DNA from: Campylobacterota bacterium
Lineage (GTDB): Bacteria > Bdellovibrionota > Bacteriovoracia > Bacteriovoracales > Bacteriovoracaceae
Length of the DNA stretch: 64,000 bases
NCBI GenBank assembly: GCA_003650125.1
Contig: QNFX01000003.1
Span: forward strand, 1-64,000
Reading direction: 5' to 3'
Made by a program: the position numbers and the translations under genes. This document shows positions 17,054 through 23,661 of this stretch, one piece after another. The notes beneath the pieces were generated by a model. That model was not told where the DNA came from and did no database searches. It saw only the letters and a program-made list of their open reading frames with translations. How positions within the stretch are numbered: position 1 is the first letter of the stretch; each line of letters begins with the position of its first letter.

Positions 17054-17812
17054 ATGATTGAGCAAAACATTCATTATTGGCTAATGATATTTATTTTTAC
17101 CTGGGCCTGCTTCACTTTTATCTCTTTATTCATAACCACGGCACCGTATGGGAAATTCTCTCGCAAAGGTTGGGGATTTTCACTACCGAGTAAATGGGGG
17201 TGGATAATCTATGAGACCCCTTCAGTGGTTCTTTTTGGCTGGGTTTTCTTTATGGGTAGAAGCTGGATGAATCCAGTTCCCTTGATTTTCTTTTTTATGT
17301 GGCAGCTACATTATTTTAATAGAACTTATATCTATCCTTTTAGATTAAATGCCTCGAGCAAAAAAACTCCGTTTACTATTGTGTTGCTGGCCTTTATTTT
17401 TACCGCTATCAATTCTTATATCAATGCAAGATGGATATCGGAATATGGCAACTATCCTACAAGCTGGCTTAGTGATCCCCGGTTCTTGATAGGCCTTACG
17501 ATATTTTTCATTGGTTGGGTGATTAATATTAAATCAGACAATATCCTTTTAAATTTAAGAGGGCCTGGAGAAACAGGATATAAAATACCTTATGGAGGAA
17601 TGTTTAAATATGTTTCCTCTCCAAATTATCTAGGGGAAATTCTAGTATGGACTGGTTGGGCGATTGCCACCTGGTCTATGGCAGGAGCTTCTTTTTTGGT
17701 ATTTACCTTCTGTAATCTTGTCCCTAGGGCCATTTCAGGACATAAGTGGTACCGTACAAAGTTTGACAATTATCCACCTGAAAGAAAGGCCATTTTTCCT
17801 GGCCTGATTTAA
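17054..17812 (+). CDS. Steroid 5-alpha-reductase (SRD5A) homologue, 252 aa
   Basis: A polytopic membrane protein whose motifs follow the eukaryotic 3-oxo-5-alpha-steroid 4-dehydrogenases closely: TTAPYGKFS near 30; YETPS with Glu54, where human SRD5A2 has its catalytic Glu57; QLHYFNRTYIYPFRL with Tyr87, where SRD5A2 has Tyr91; PGETGYKIPYGGMFKYVSSPNYLGEI; and the terminal NYPPERKAIFPGLI. The family uses NADPH to reduce enone double bonds in steroids or polyprenol-like lipids. The substrate in a bacterium without evident sterol synthesis is unknown. It has a good Shine-Dalgarno. Similar bacterial enzymes exist, so this is not unique. Confidence 0.9.
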   Translation: MIEQNIHYWLMIFIFTWACFTFISLFITTAPYGKFSRKGWGFSLPSKWGWIIYETPSVVLFGWVFFMGRSWMNPVPLIFFFMWQLHYFNRTYIYPFRLNASSKKTPFTIVLLAFIFTAINSYINARWISEYGNYPTSWLSDPRFLIGLTIFFIGWVINIKSDNILLNLRGPGETGYKIPYGGMFKYVSSPNYLGEILVWTGWAIATWSMAGASFLVFTFCNLVPRAISGHKWYRTKFDNYPPERKAIFPGLI

Positions 17813-17817
17813 TCAAC

Positions 17818-17875
17818 AATCTCCCTTTTTGACACAAGTTTTAAATGTTTCTAAACTTAGTGTTAAAGGGAGATT
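17818..17875. repeat. 11-bp perfect inverted repeat flanking the ParA-like promoter
   Basis: AATCTCCCTTT (17818-17828) and AAAGGGAGATT (17865-17875) are perfect complements. The right arm contains the Shine-Dalgarno of the ParA-like gene. The arms bracket the promoter at 17829-17857. A read-through transcript from the 5-alpha-reductase gene would fold and hide the ribosome site; a transcript from the internal promoter would lack the left arm and be free. Paired operator half-sites are the alternative reading. Confidence 0.65.
17829..17857 (+). promoter_or_regulatory. Sigma-70-type promoter for the ParA-like gene
   Basis: TTGACA (17829-17834), 17-base spacer, TAAACT (17852-17857). The predicted start of transcription, near 17864, falls just before the AAGGGAG ribosome site, so the leader would be very short. 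Confidence 0.65.
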
Positions 17876-17877
17876 CT

Positions 17878-18948
17878 GTGAAACAAAACTTTTTTCCAAC
17901 AAGAAAGATTGCGGAAATGTTTGGTGGTCTTGAATTAATCGATGAGATTAAAAAATTGGAAGAGTCTGGGGCCATTCCCCCTTCCCATAGATTTCGATAT
18001 GGTGCCCTATTTAAGAAGGGATGGCCTGCTGATGAGCTACCTTTAATAGGGGAAAAACTAGGCTTTTTTAAATCTTTTGATAAACCTATTTCTCTGGCGG
18101 TGTTCACTACTAAAGGTGGAGTTTTAAAAAGTACCCTGGCATTAAATATTGCGAGAACTGCGGCCTTACACAATATAAATACTTGTGTAGTCGGGTTGGA
18201 TATACAGGGAGATATAACTACAACTTTAGGCTTTGAGAGTGGAGTTGAAGAGGATGAAGATCTTAGTAAACTTTTAGACAAGCTAAACAGTACCAAAGGG
18301 CTATCAGACCTATTTAATGGCCAGGCACGGCTTGAAGAGGTCATCGTAGGAACTGATCTTCCTAGTTTATATTTAATTCCCGAGACTCCAGAGCTGGTGG
18401 CCATGAATGACTCTCTTTCCACCATCAATAGAAGAGAATTTTGGATTAAAGAAAAAGTTATCGATAAACTTAAAAAGAATTTCGATCTAATTATCATGGA
18501 CTGCTCGCCGAACTGGAATAAATTGACTACTAACGCGCTCGTTGCTTGCGATGTTTTGGTTTCTCCTCTTGAATGCAAGATAAATAACTTTAGAAATTTT
18601 AAGGTTTTCCGTCACTTCTTGTCCGAGTTTAAAAATGATATGCGGATGAACTTTGAAACCATTTTTATTCCTACGAGATATAGCGCTAATCGAAAGCTTA
18701 GCTTGGAGATAAAAAATTGGTATGAAGAGCATGTAACAGGTTGTACTTCCCTGGGATTAAGAGAGAGTGTTTCCGGAGAGGAAGCGACGGCCTTATATAA
18801 ATCAGTTATTGAGCACGTTCCCACTAAATCAAATGCTAAGGAAATGCAGCGTCTATTACGAGAGGTTAATCAAAGAATAAGGCATGCTATTAGTTCCAAT
18901 AAAACTGATTGGAACGAAGCATATGAAAATCAAAATGCAACTTATTAA
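17878..18948 (+). CDS. Orphan ParA/MinD-type ATPase with N-terminal regulatory domain, 356 aa
   Basis: The start is set at the GTG at 17878, five bases after AAGGGAG; the in-frame ATG at 17845 lies upstream of the predicted transcription start. Residues 1-75 form an extra N-terminal domain (RKIAEMFGGLELIDEIKKLE), as in plasmid ParA proteins. The deviant Walker A is FTTKGGVLKSTLA; further motifs are VVGLDIQGDITTTLGF (A') and LIIMDCSPNWNKLTTNAL (Walker B). Such ATPases position DNA or protein cargo on the nucleoid. No ParB, parS-like repeats or replication gene adjoin it, so it is not a simple partition locus. The small genes at 18961 and 19313 follow within 13 and 11 bases and are probably co-transcribed. 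Confidence 0.88.
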   Translation: MKQNFFPTRKIAEMFGGLELIDEIKKLEESGAIPPSHRFRYGALFKKGWPADELPLIGEKLGFFKSFDKPISLAVFTTKGGVLKSTLALNIARTAALHNINTCVVGLDIQGDITTTLGFESGVEEDEDLSKLLDKLNSTKGLSDLFNGQARLEEVIVGTDLPSLYLIPETPELVAMNDSLSTINRREFWIKEKVIDKLKKNFDLIIMDCSPNWNKLTTNALVACDVLVSPLECKINNFRNFKVFRHFLSEFKNDMRMNFETIFIPTRYSANRKLSLEIKNWYEEHVTGCTSLGLRESVSGEEATALYKSVIEHVPTKSNAKEMQRLLREVNQRIRHAISSNKTDWNEAYENQNATY

Positions 18949-18960
18949 AGGTGACCCTTT

Positions 18961-19302
18961 GTGGCCATAAGCTTAAAAGATGTAAAAAGATCTAAGAAAG
19001 GAAAAAAAGAGGACATTAGTACGCTTAAAGAGAAGGTTCTCAGACCTTGGCAGGGTTATGAGGACCTTGGCAGTCAAACTCGAACACTTATGGCCAGAGA
19101 GGCCGTTAAAAGCGCTAAACTCACAGTGCAAAAAAATAATGTTTGGGTAGAAAATCTAAAGAAAAGAAGTTATAAATCTCTTGATGGAAAAGTTCCGGAG
19201 CTTCAAGAATTTGAAATGAGCTTGAAAGTTTATAAGGTTTATAAATTTAAAAAACTTACGGGACTTTTTTGGTATATCAGACATATCATTGGACGTCTTT
19301 AA
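18961..19302 (+). CDS. Hypothetical small basic protein, 113 aa
   Basis: Not recognised. It starts with GTG after AAGGTGA, 12 bases behind the ParA-like gene. It is very Lys-rich, with an N-terminal LKDVKRSKKGKKEDIS stretch that may bind nucleic acid and a C-terminal hydrophobic patch, LTGLFWYIRHIIGRL, that could be a short amphipathic membrane-binding helix. Its place suggests a cargo or adaptor for the ATPase, but that is only context. Confidence 0.65.
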   Translation: MAISLKDVKRSKKGKKEDISTLKEKVLRPWQGYEDLGSQTRTLMAREAVKSAKLTVQKNNVWVENLKKRSYKSLDGKVPELQEFEMSLKVYKVYKFKKLTGLFWYIRHIIGRL

Positions 19303-19312
19303 GTGAGGGATT

Positions 19313-19507
19313 ATGAAAAAAGATCAGGCAAGAAAACTTAAAAAAGAGAAAAAGAGAAAAGAGCATATTCAAAAAAACAAAATCCTTAGAGTCGCTCAAA
19401 AAAAAGTCACTACTCTAGAGAAAATCGCTGGTAAAAAACATCTTTATATCATTTTATCGATGGCACTCATTACATCAGTCTTTATTTTCTATACACTTAG
19501 AAACTAA
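19313..19507 (+). CDS. Small tail-anchored-like membrane protein, 64 aa
   Basis: Not recognised. The first 45 residues are almost all charged or polar (RKLKKEKKRKEHIQKNK), probably helical; the last 20 (YIILSMALITSVFIFYTL) form one membrane segment. So a basic cytoplasmic helix is tethered to the inner membrane. The start has GAGGGA just upstream. It is the third gene of the ParA-like operon and might recruit DNA or the ATPase to the membrane (inference). Confidence 0.65.
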   Translation: MKKDQARKLKKEKKRKEHIQKNKILRVAQKKVTTLEKIAGKKHLYIILSMALITSVFIFYTLRN

Positions 19508-19557
19508 ACTAAAATTATTTTATTAAGAGAACAAATCTACTTACCGAAAATATAAGT

Positions 19558-20463
19558 GTGTATCAGAAGATAATTACCATTTTTTTTATGCTCTATTCGG
19601 CAGTCCTGTTTTCTACGGATTTTCCTCAGAATCATTTAGGGGAGAGAGAGAGAGAAGAAAAACAAGTCTTTTTAGGTGATCCCGTACTGCTCATGTTGGC
19701 AAAAGATTTAGGAAATGTTCAAGATATTCTAGCTGATTTTTTAAAAGAAGATGAGCATTTTAAAATTCCTTTTGAATCTCCAATTAAATATCCTAGATGG
19801 CAATATGTTTTAGGGCCTATGTCACAGATAGATGGGGGAGCTGATGGAACCTTGTTTGGCGTTAATGCCAAACATAAAGTCTTTAAATACGTGGATAATA
19901 AATTTGCAGGCCTTTTGGGACAAGTCTCCCAGATTTCTGTTGGTGATAAAAATAATGTCTGTGCCTTGGGCCCAGGTAATCATATTTACAAATTAGGTAA
20001 ATTTAAAAAGTGGCGGGCGTTAAAAGGGCGGGCCAAACATATTTCTTGCGGATCTGACGGAACCATTGTGGGAATTTATACTGATGAAGATGCTAAAAAA
20101 TACAAGCTTAAGGTTGGTTCCTTAGTGATGAGAAAAAAAGGAAAATGGATAAATCTTTCAGGGCAATTAAATGTAGTTAGTGTGGGTTCAAAAAATAACA
20201 TTTGGGGTTTGAAATCTTCAGGAAGTGTTTGGTTTTTTAATGGCAAAAAGTGGGAGAGAAAACCAGGTGTTATGGAATATATCTCTGCCGCTAGCGATGG
20301 AACTGTGGCGGCAGTAGGTAAAAATGGTGGTGCCTATCTTTGGGATGGAGTGGATTGGGTTAATGTTTCTGGAGTTAATTTGGTCTTAATATCTGCTCAA
20401 GCGAATGGTAAATATTGGGCGATAACCGCTGATGGTTCTGTATGGAAAAGTATCAAAGAGTAA
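19558..20463 (+). CDS. Secreted six-repeat tectonin beta-propeller protein, 301 aa
   Basis: Starts with GTG. A signal peptide (residues 1-20) is followed by a charged linker and, from about residue 85, six tectonin repeats. They alternate between a DGT form (GGADGTLFGVN, SCGSDGTIVGI, SAASDGTVAAV) and a NN or NG form (SVGDKNNVCALG, SVGSKNNIWGL, SAQANGKYWAI), each ending in W-x-x-x-x-G. The last repeat lacks its closing strand, and an N-terminal RWQYVLG supplies it, the typical closure of a circular propeller. Tectonins, including horseshoe-crab lectin L-6, bind LPS, lipid or sugar. It is likely secreted or periplasmic. The annotation rests on the repeat pattern. Confidence 0.82.
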   Translation: MYQKIITIFFMLYSAVLFSTDFPQNHLGEREREEKQVFLGDPVLLMLAKDLGNVQDILADFLKEDEHFKIPFESPIKYPRWQYVLGPMSQIDGGADGTLFGVNAKHKVFKYVDNKFAGLLGQVSQISVGDKNNVCALGPGNHIYKLGKFKKWRALKGRAKHISCGSDGTIVGIYTDEDAKKYKLKVGSLVMRKKGKWINLSGQLNVVSVGSKNNIWGLKSSGSVWFFNGKKWERKPGVMEYISAASDGTVAAVGKNGGAYLWDGVDWVNVSGVNLVLISAQANGKYWAITADGSVWKSIKE

Positions 20464-20466
20464 AAA

Positions 20467-20589
20467 ATGCTTAGAAAGGCACTTATTGCATCGTGTTTAA
20501 TCGCGATTTTTTCAGGATCCTGGTTTTTTTACAAATATCAGGAATTAAAGAGAAAACCTGCTGCTAGGACGAGAGACGCAGCGCGCTAA
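20467..20589 (+). CDS. Putative 40-aa membrane peptide
   Basis: A short frame starts 4 bases after the tectonin stop, with AAAGAG as a possible ribosome site. It has one hydrophobic segment (KALIASCLIAIFSGSWFFY) followed by a basic tail rich in Lys and Arg. No homologue is recognised. It may be real, because it follows the upstream gene so tightly, or it may be chance. Confidence 0.4.
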   Translation: MLRKALIASCLIAIFSGSWFFYKYQELKRKPAARTRDAAR

Positions 20590-20623
20590 CCCAGCGCAAA
20601 GAAAAGCTTTTATTCCCTTCTAG

Positions 20624-20653
20624 TTGACTTTTATACCACTTTAAAAATAAAAT
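20624..20653 (+). promoter_or_regulatory. Sigma-70-type promoter of the histone gene
   Basis: TTGACT (20624-20629), 18-base spacer, TAAAAT (20648-20653): five of six consensus bases in each box. Initiation near 20660 would leave a leader of about 15 bases with GGAGGA at 20665-20670, consistent with strong expression of an abundant chromosomal protein. Confidence 0.6.
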
Positions 20654-20674
20654 TTTCTCAAATTGGAGGAAATT

Positions 20675-20878
20675 ATGGAAAACACAAGCACCAACAAAGA
20701 CATGCTTTTAGTAGCATCAAAAACCAAAGAAGCGTTAAAAGGTTCAGATTACAATGTATCTGCAGAGGCCCTAGACGCCCTTAACAATTACGTTTACTGG
20801 CTTGTAGAGCAAGCTCAAAGAAAATGTTCGGCCAATGGAAGAAAAACCATTAAGGCCTATGACATTTTAGCAAATTAA
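20675..20878 (+). CDS. Bacterial histone-fold protein, 67 aa
   Basis: The start is the ATG at 20675, right behind GGAGGA; a TTG at 20663 is in frame but has no ribosome site. After nine polar residues comes a single histone fold: helix 1 LLVASKTKEALK (11-22), long helix 2 about 28-52, then NGRKTIKAYDIL (55-65), which carries the RKT...D pairing seen in archaeal histones (AGRKTIKAEDI in HMfB). It resembles the Bdellovibrio bacteriovorus histone (Bd0055/HBb). Such proteins dimerise and bind or coat DNA. Archaeal-type C-terminal extensions are absent. It has its own promoter and terminator, so it is monocistronic. Confidence 0.88.
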   Translation: MENTSTNKDMLLVASKTKEALKGSDYNVSAEALDALNNYVYWLVEQAQRKCSANGRKTIKAYDILAN

Positions 20879-20884
20879 TTAAAG

Positions 20885-20916
20885 AGGGCCTAAGGGTTTC
20901 CTTTAGGCCTTTTTTT
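20885..20916 (+). terminator. Rho-independent terminator of the histone gene
   Basis: A 10-pair stem GGCCTAAGGG / CCTTTAGGCC (one G-T pair) with a TTT loop is followed by seven T. It overlaps the last codons of the convergent DUF2784 gene. Confidence 0.88.
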
Positions 20917-21273
20917 CCAGTCTAAAAAATTAGTTATATAACTACCTATAAGACACCAGATTAATCCTAAAAAAGTTGCCGTATTTATCATATCAACATT
21001 CCCGCTAAGGCCCGTCAGAGTGTCAAAGAGATATTTGATATAAGAGCTAGGTAAGTCGCTTGCTCCTAAGCTGTGTTTCACTAAATAGTGCCAATCGGTT
21101 AAAGGGCAGTATCCAAGTCCATACCAGATGCCTAGAACGAACCAGGAGAAGACGGTAAGGTTTACAGTGATGAAATTTATTTTTCTGGTTTTTTTAAAGC
21201 ACCAACCAAAGAGATTAAAAAAAATCAAGAAGGTGTGAAAAACGGTAAAAAAGATATCTAAAAATTTAAGCAT
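20890..21273 (-). CDS. DUF2784 family membrane protein, 127 aa
   Basis: Three hydrophobic segments; the signature region is WYGLGYCPLTDWHYLVK, then LPSSYIKYLFDTLTG, as in the DUF2784 family of small integral membrane proteins with unknown function. The GTG at 21276 directly precedes the ATG at 21273, which I take as the start. No clear ribosome site is visible. It is convergent with the histone gene and shares the terminator region at its end. Confidence 0.75.
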   Translation of the reverse strand: MLKFLDIFFTVFHTFLIFFNLFGWCFKKTRKINFITVNLTVFSWFVLGIWYGLGYCPLTDWHYLVKHSLGASDLPSSYIKYLFDTLTGLSGNVDMINTATFLGLIWCLIGSYITNFLDWKKRPKGNP

Positions 21274-21391
21274 CACTTTTTTATAAAGGTTAATTTAGTA
21301 TTTAGTAAAGGTGTGAAACTAGGGAAATTTGGCAAAATACTGCCTCATGAGGTTTTTTGGGCCTATTTTCGTTGTCATCCCCTCTTTCTCA

Positions 21392-21413
21392 TAATAACTA
21401 AACCTAGTTATTA
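21392..21413. promoter_or_regulatory. 22-bp perfect palindrome upstream of the HCCA isomerase gene
   Basis: TAATAACTA-AACC-TAGTTATTA, with 9-bp perfect arms, ends 22 bases before the ATG at 21436. Its size and symmetry suit a dimeric regulator (TetR, MarR or LysR type). A hairpin is less likely, because the arms are AT-rich. Confidence 0.55.
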
Positions 21414-21435
21414 GTTATATTTAAGGCAACGCATC

Positions 21436-22074
21436 ATGAAGGACATAGAATTTTATTTTGATTTCCTATCCCCATATTCCTATCTGGCCTGGAATTGGGT
21501 GAAGCAAAATATCGACAAGTATAACTTTTCCTTTTACCCAGTTCCTTTGGCAGGACTTATTAGAAGTTATGAAACCAAAGGGCCTGCTGAGATTGTGCCA
21601 AAAAGAAATTATCTCTTTAAACACTGCTTAAGGTATGCAGAGTTAAATAAAATTTCCTTCCATCCACCTGAGAAGCTTCCCTTTAACCCTCTATATGCTT
21701 TAAGAATGGCGCTTGAGGAAAATGCCGGATCAGACCAGTTTCAAGTTATTGACACCATATTTATGAATGGTTGGGCCAAAGGGCATGATATTGGAGATGA
21801 AAATTTTTTAGTCAAAATTCTTTTACAAGAGGGAATTGATGGGAATAGACTTTTAGACAACGTAGGAACTAAAGAGATTAGAAATGCCCTTAAGCTTAAT
21901 TTAAAAAGGGCGCTTGATAAAAATATCTTTGGGGTACCTACTTTTATAATTGATAACGAACTTTTCTGGGGGAATGATTCCATCGAACATCTAAAGCTCT
22001 ATTTAGATGAAATGGATCCTTTGGATAAAGATAAGTATAAGATATTCTTAGAAAAGGAATTTACAATATTTTAA
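21436..22074 (+). CDS. 2-hydroxychromene-2-carboxylate isomerase family (DsbA-like fold), 212 aa
   Basis: The IEFYFDFLSPYSYLAW start, the middle RNYLFKHCLRYAELNKISF and the terminal GVPTFIIDNELFWGNDSIEHL are diagnostic of the HCCA isomerase/kappa-class glutathione-S-transferase family. Members isomerise aromatic intermediates or use glutathione; gshA in this window would provide it. The thioredoxin-like CxxC is replaced by SPYS. A palindromic operator lies just upstream. A cyclophilin gene follows with 14 bases between them. Confidence 0.88.
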   Translation: MKDIEFYFDFLSPYSYLAWNWVKQNIDKYNFSFYPVPLAGLIRSYETKGPAEIVPKRNYLFKHCLRYAELNKISFHPPEKLPFNPLYALRMALEENAGSDQFQVIDTIFMNGWAKGHDIGDENFLVKILLQEGIDGNRLLDNVGTKEIRNALKLNLKRALDKNIFGVPTFIIDNELFWGNDSIEHLKLYLDEMDPLDKDKYKIFLEKEFTIF

Positions 22075-22088
22075 TCTGGAGGAAAAAC

Positions 22089-22667
22089 ATGGCCAATTTA
22101 ATGAAAACTATTCTATTAATCCCCTTTTTAATGATTAATTTAAGTTTTGCGGGGAAGACTAAGATGGATAAAATTAAAGTTGAATTAGATACCAACTACG
22201 GAAAAATTGTTTTAGAGCTTGATCAGGAAAAAGCACCAATCACAGTTAAGAACTTTTTAAGTTATGTGGATTCAGGTCATTATAATGGAACTATCTTTCA
22301 TCGGGTTATTTCAAATTTCATGATCCAAGGTGGAGGTTTCAAAAAAGACATGTCTCAAAAACAGACTATGGCGCCAATTAAAAATGAGGCCAATAATGGA
22401 CTGACTAACGAAGTTGGAACCGTTGCCATGGCCAGAACTAATGTAGTGGATAGTGCCACCTCTCAGTTTTTTATTAACGTAAAAGAGAATTCTTTCTTAA
22501 ATCATAAGAATGAATCTCCTGCAGGTTATGGATATGCTGTTTTTGGTAAAGTTGTAGAAGGAATGCCAATCGTGAATAAAATCAAAGGCGTTCGTACTAC
22601 AAATATGGGCGGAATGGGAGATGTTCCGGAAACACCCGTTGAGATTACAGCAGTGAGGAAACTTTAG
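22089..22667 (+). CDS. Exported cyclophilin-type peptidyl-prolyl isomerase, 192 aa
   Basis: A signal peptide (about 1-21, ending LSFAG) precedes a short cyclophilin of the bacterial PpiA/PpiB class: IFHRVISNFMIQGGGF, VAMARTNVVDSATSQFFIN and YAVFGKVVEGMPIVNKIK. The catalytic Arg sits in FHRV. It should fold proteins in the periplasm. TGGAGGAA precedes the ATG. It shares an operon with the HCCA isomerase. Its stop overlaps the convergent EgtD-like gene by 4 bases. Confidence 0.9.
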   Translation: MANLMKTILLIPFLMINLSFAGKTKMDKIKVELDTNYGKIVLELDQEKAPITVKNFLSYVDSGHYNGTIFHRVISNFMIQGGGFKKDMSQKQTMAPIKNEANNGLTNEVGTVAMARTNVVDSATSQFFINVKENSFLNHKNESPAGYGYAVFGKVVEGMPIVNKIKGVRTTNMGGMGDVPETPVEITAVRKL

Positions 22668-23659
22668 TTTTTCTTAGCTCGCCAGATTGAATCAACAAAA
22701 TAATTTTTAGAATCTTTAAAGGATGAGACTATTTCAAAACCGGTCTCATCCGCTAGATGCTTAACTTCACGGTTAAGATATTTATAAGAAAATTCCAAAT
22801 GAATTGGTTCAAAAGGTGCAAAGTGAAAATCTTTTTCCAGTGCTTCAATTCTAACTGTTTGATCAGTCATGGAAACGATATAAGACTCCATGGATCCAAG
22901 TAGAGGGTTGTAGGTTCCAAAGTGACGAAAATTGGAGATATTAAAATTCCCTCCGAGTTCATGATTGATCCGAGTTAAAATATTTAAGTTAAAGGCACTG
23001 GTTACACCCTGAGAATCATTATAGGCATGTAACAAGACATCAATTTCTTTTTTAAGATCAAATCCGATCATTAGTAAATCGCCATCATTCATTGAATTCC
23101 AAAGGGTTCGAAGAAAAACAATGGCATCCGGGGTATGAAAGTTTCCAATATTTGACCCTAAAAATAAAATAAAATTTCGTCCCTCATTATTTTCTGTGAG
23201 CCAATTTAGACCAGGGATATATTGCGCTACAACCCCGTGATGTTTAAGTTTTGGGAATTCTTTTTTAAGGGAATTGGAAAGTCCAACAATTGCCTCAGCG
23301 GAAATATCAATTGGTTGATATTCAAAGTCCTTTTTCTGTTTAAACATTTCACTTAAAAGAATTTTAGTTTTTCGGCCGTCTCCAGCTCCGAGTTCAATGA
23401 TGTTAGTTTTATTCCCATCAATAAGCTCTACGATTTCGTTGCCATGGGTATCAAAAATTTCCTGTTCACATTTAGTGGGATAATATTCATCGGTATCTGT
23501 AATTTTGGCAAAAAGCTTTGAGCCTTCATCATCATAAAAAAATTTTGAGGGAAGCCATTTTTGCTCGCTGGAAAAACCAAGGAGTACGGCCAAAGAAAAT
23601 TCTTCTTTTAAAGAATCGTAGCTATGGGTTTCCGTGTTCTCAAGTACTGTATAATCCAT
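22664..23659 (-). CDS. egtD: EgtD-like L-histidine N-alpha-methyltransferase, 331 aa
   Basis: A SAM-dependent methyltransferase of the EgtD/DUF2260 family: YYPTKCEQEIF, the SAM loop IIELGAGDGRKT, FLGSNIGNF, then LNREVKHLADETGFEI. The well-studied member trimethylates histidine to hercynine, the first step to ergothioneine. The start is placed at 23659, 2 bases after cmoB, with GAAAGGA upstream; a longer reading from 23689 would overlap cmoB. No egtB sulfoxide synthase is adjacent, so the product might be hercynine itself, or another amine may be the substrate. Confidence 0.82.
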   Translation of the reverse strand: MDYTVLENTETHSYDSLKEEFSLAVLLGFSSEQKWLPSKFFYDDEGSKLFAKITDTDEYYPTKCEQEIFDTHGNEIVELIDGNKTNIIELGAGDGRKTKILLSEMFKQKKDFEYQPIDISAEAIVGLSNSLKKEFPKLKHHGVVAQYIPGLNWLTENNEGRNFILFLGSNIGNFHTPDAIVFLRTLWNSMNDGDLLMIGFDLKKEIDVLLHAYNDSQGVTSAFNLNILTRINHELGGNFNISNFRHFGTYNPLLGSMESYIVSMTDQTVRIEALEKDFHFAPFEPIHLEFSYKYLNREVKHLADETGFEIVSSFKDSKNYFVDSIWRAKKN

Positions 23660-23661
23660 TT

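Noticed and set aside
17841-18578. 245-residue frame opposite the ParA-like gene
   Set aside because: A shadow frame; the ParA motifs on the + strand are unambiguous.
17845-19507. A plasmid partition locus or integrated plasmid
   Set aside because: No ParB, iteron, parS-like repeats or replication gene; flanking genes look chromosomal.
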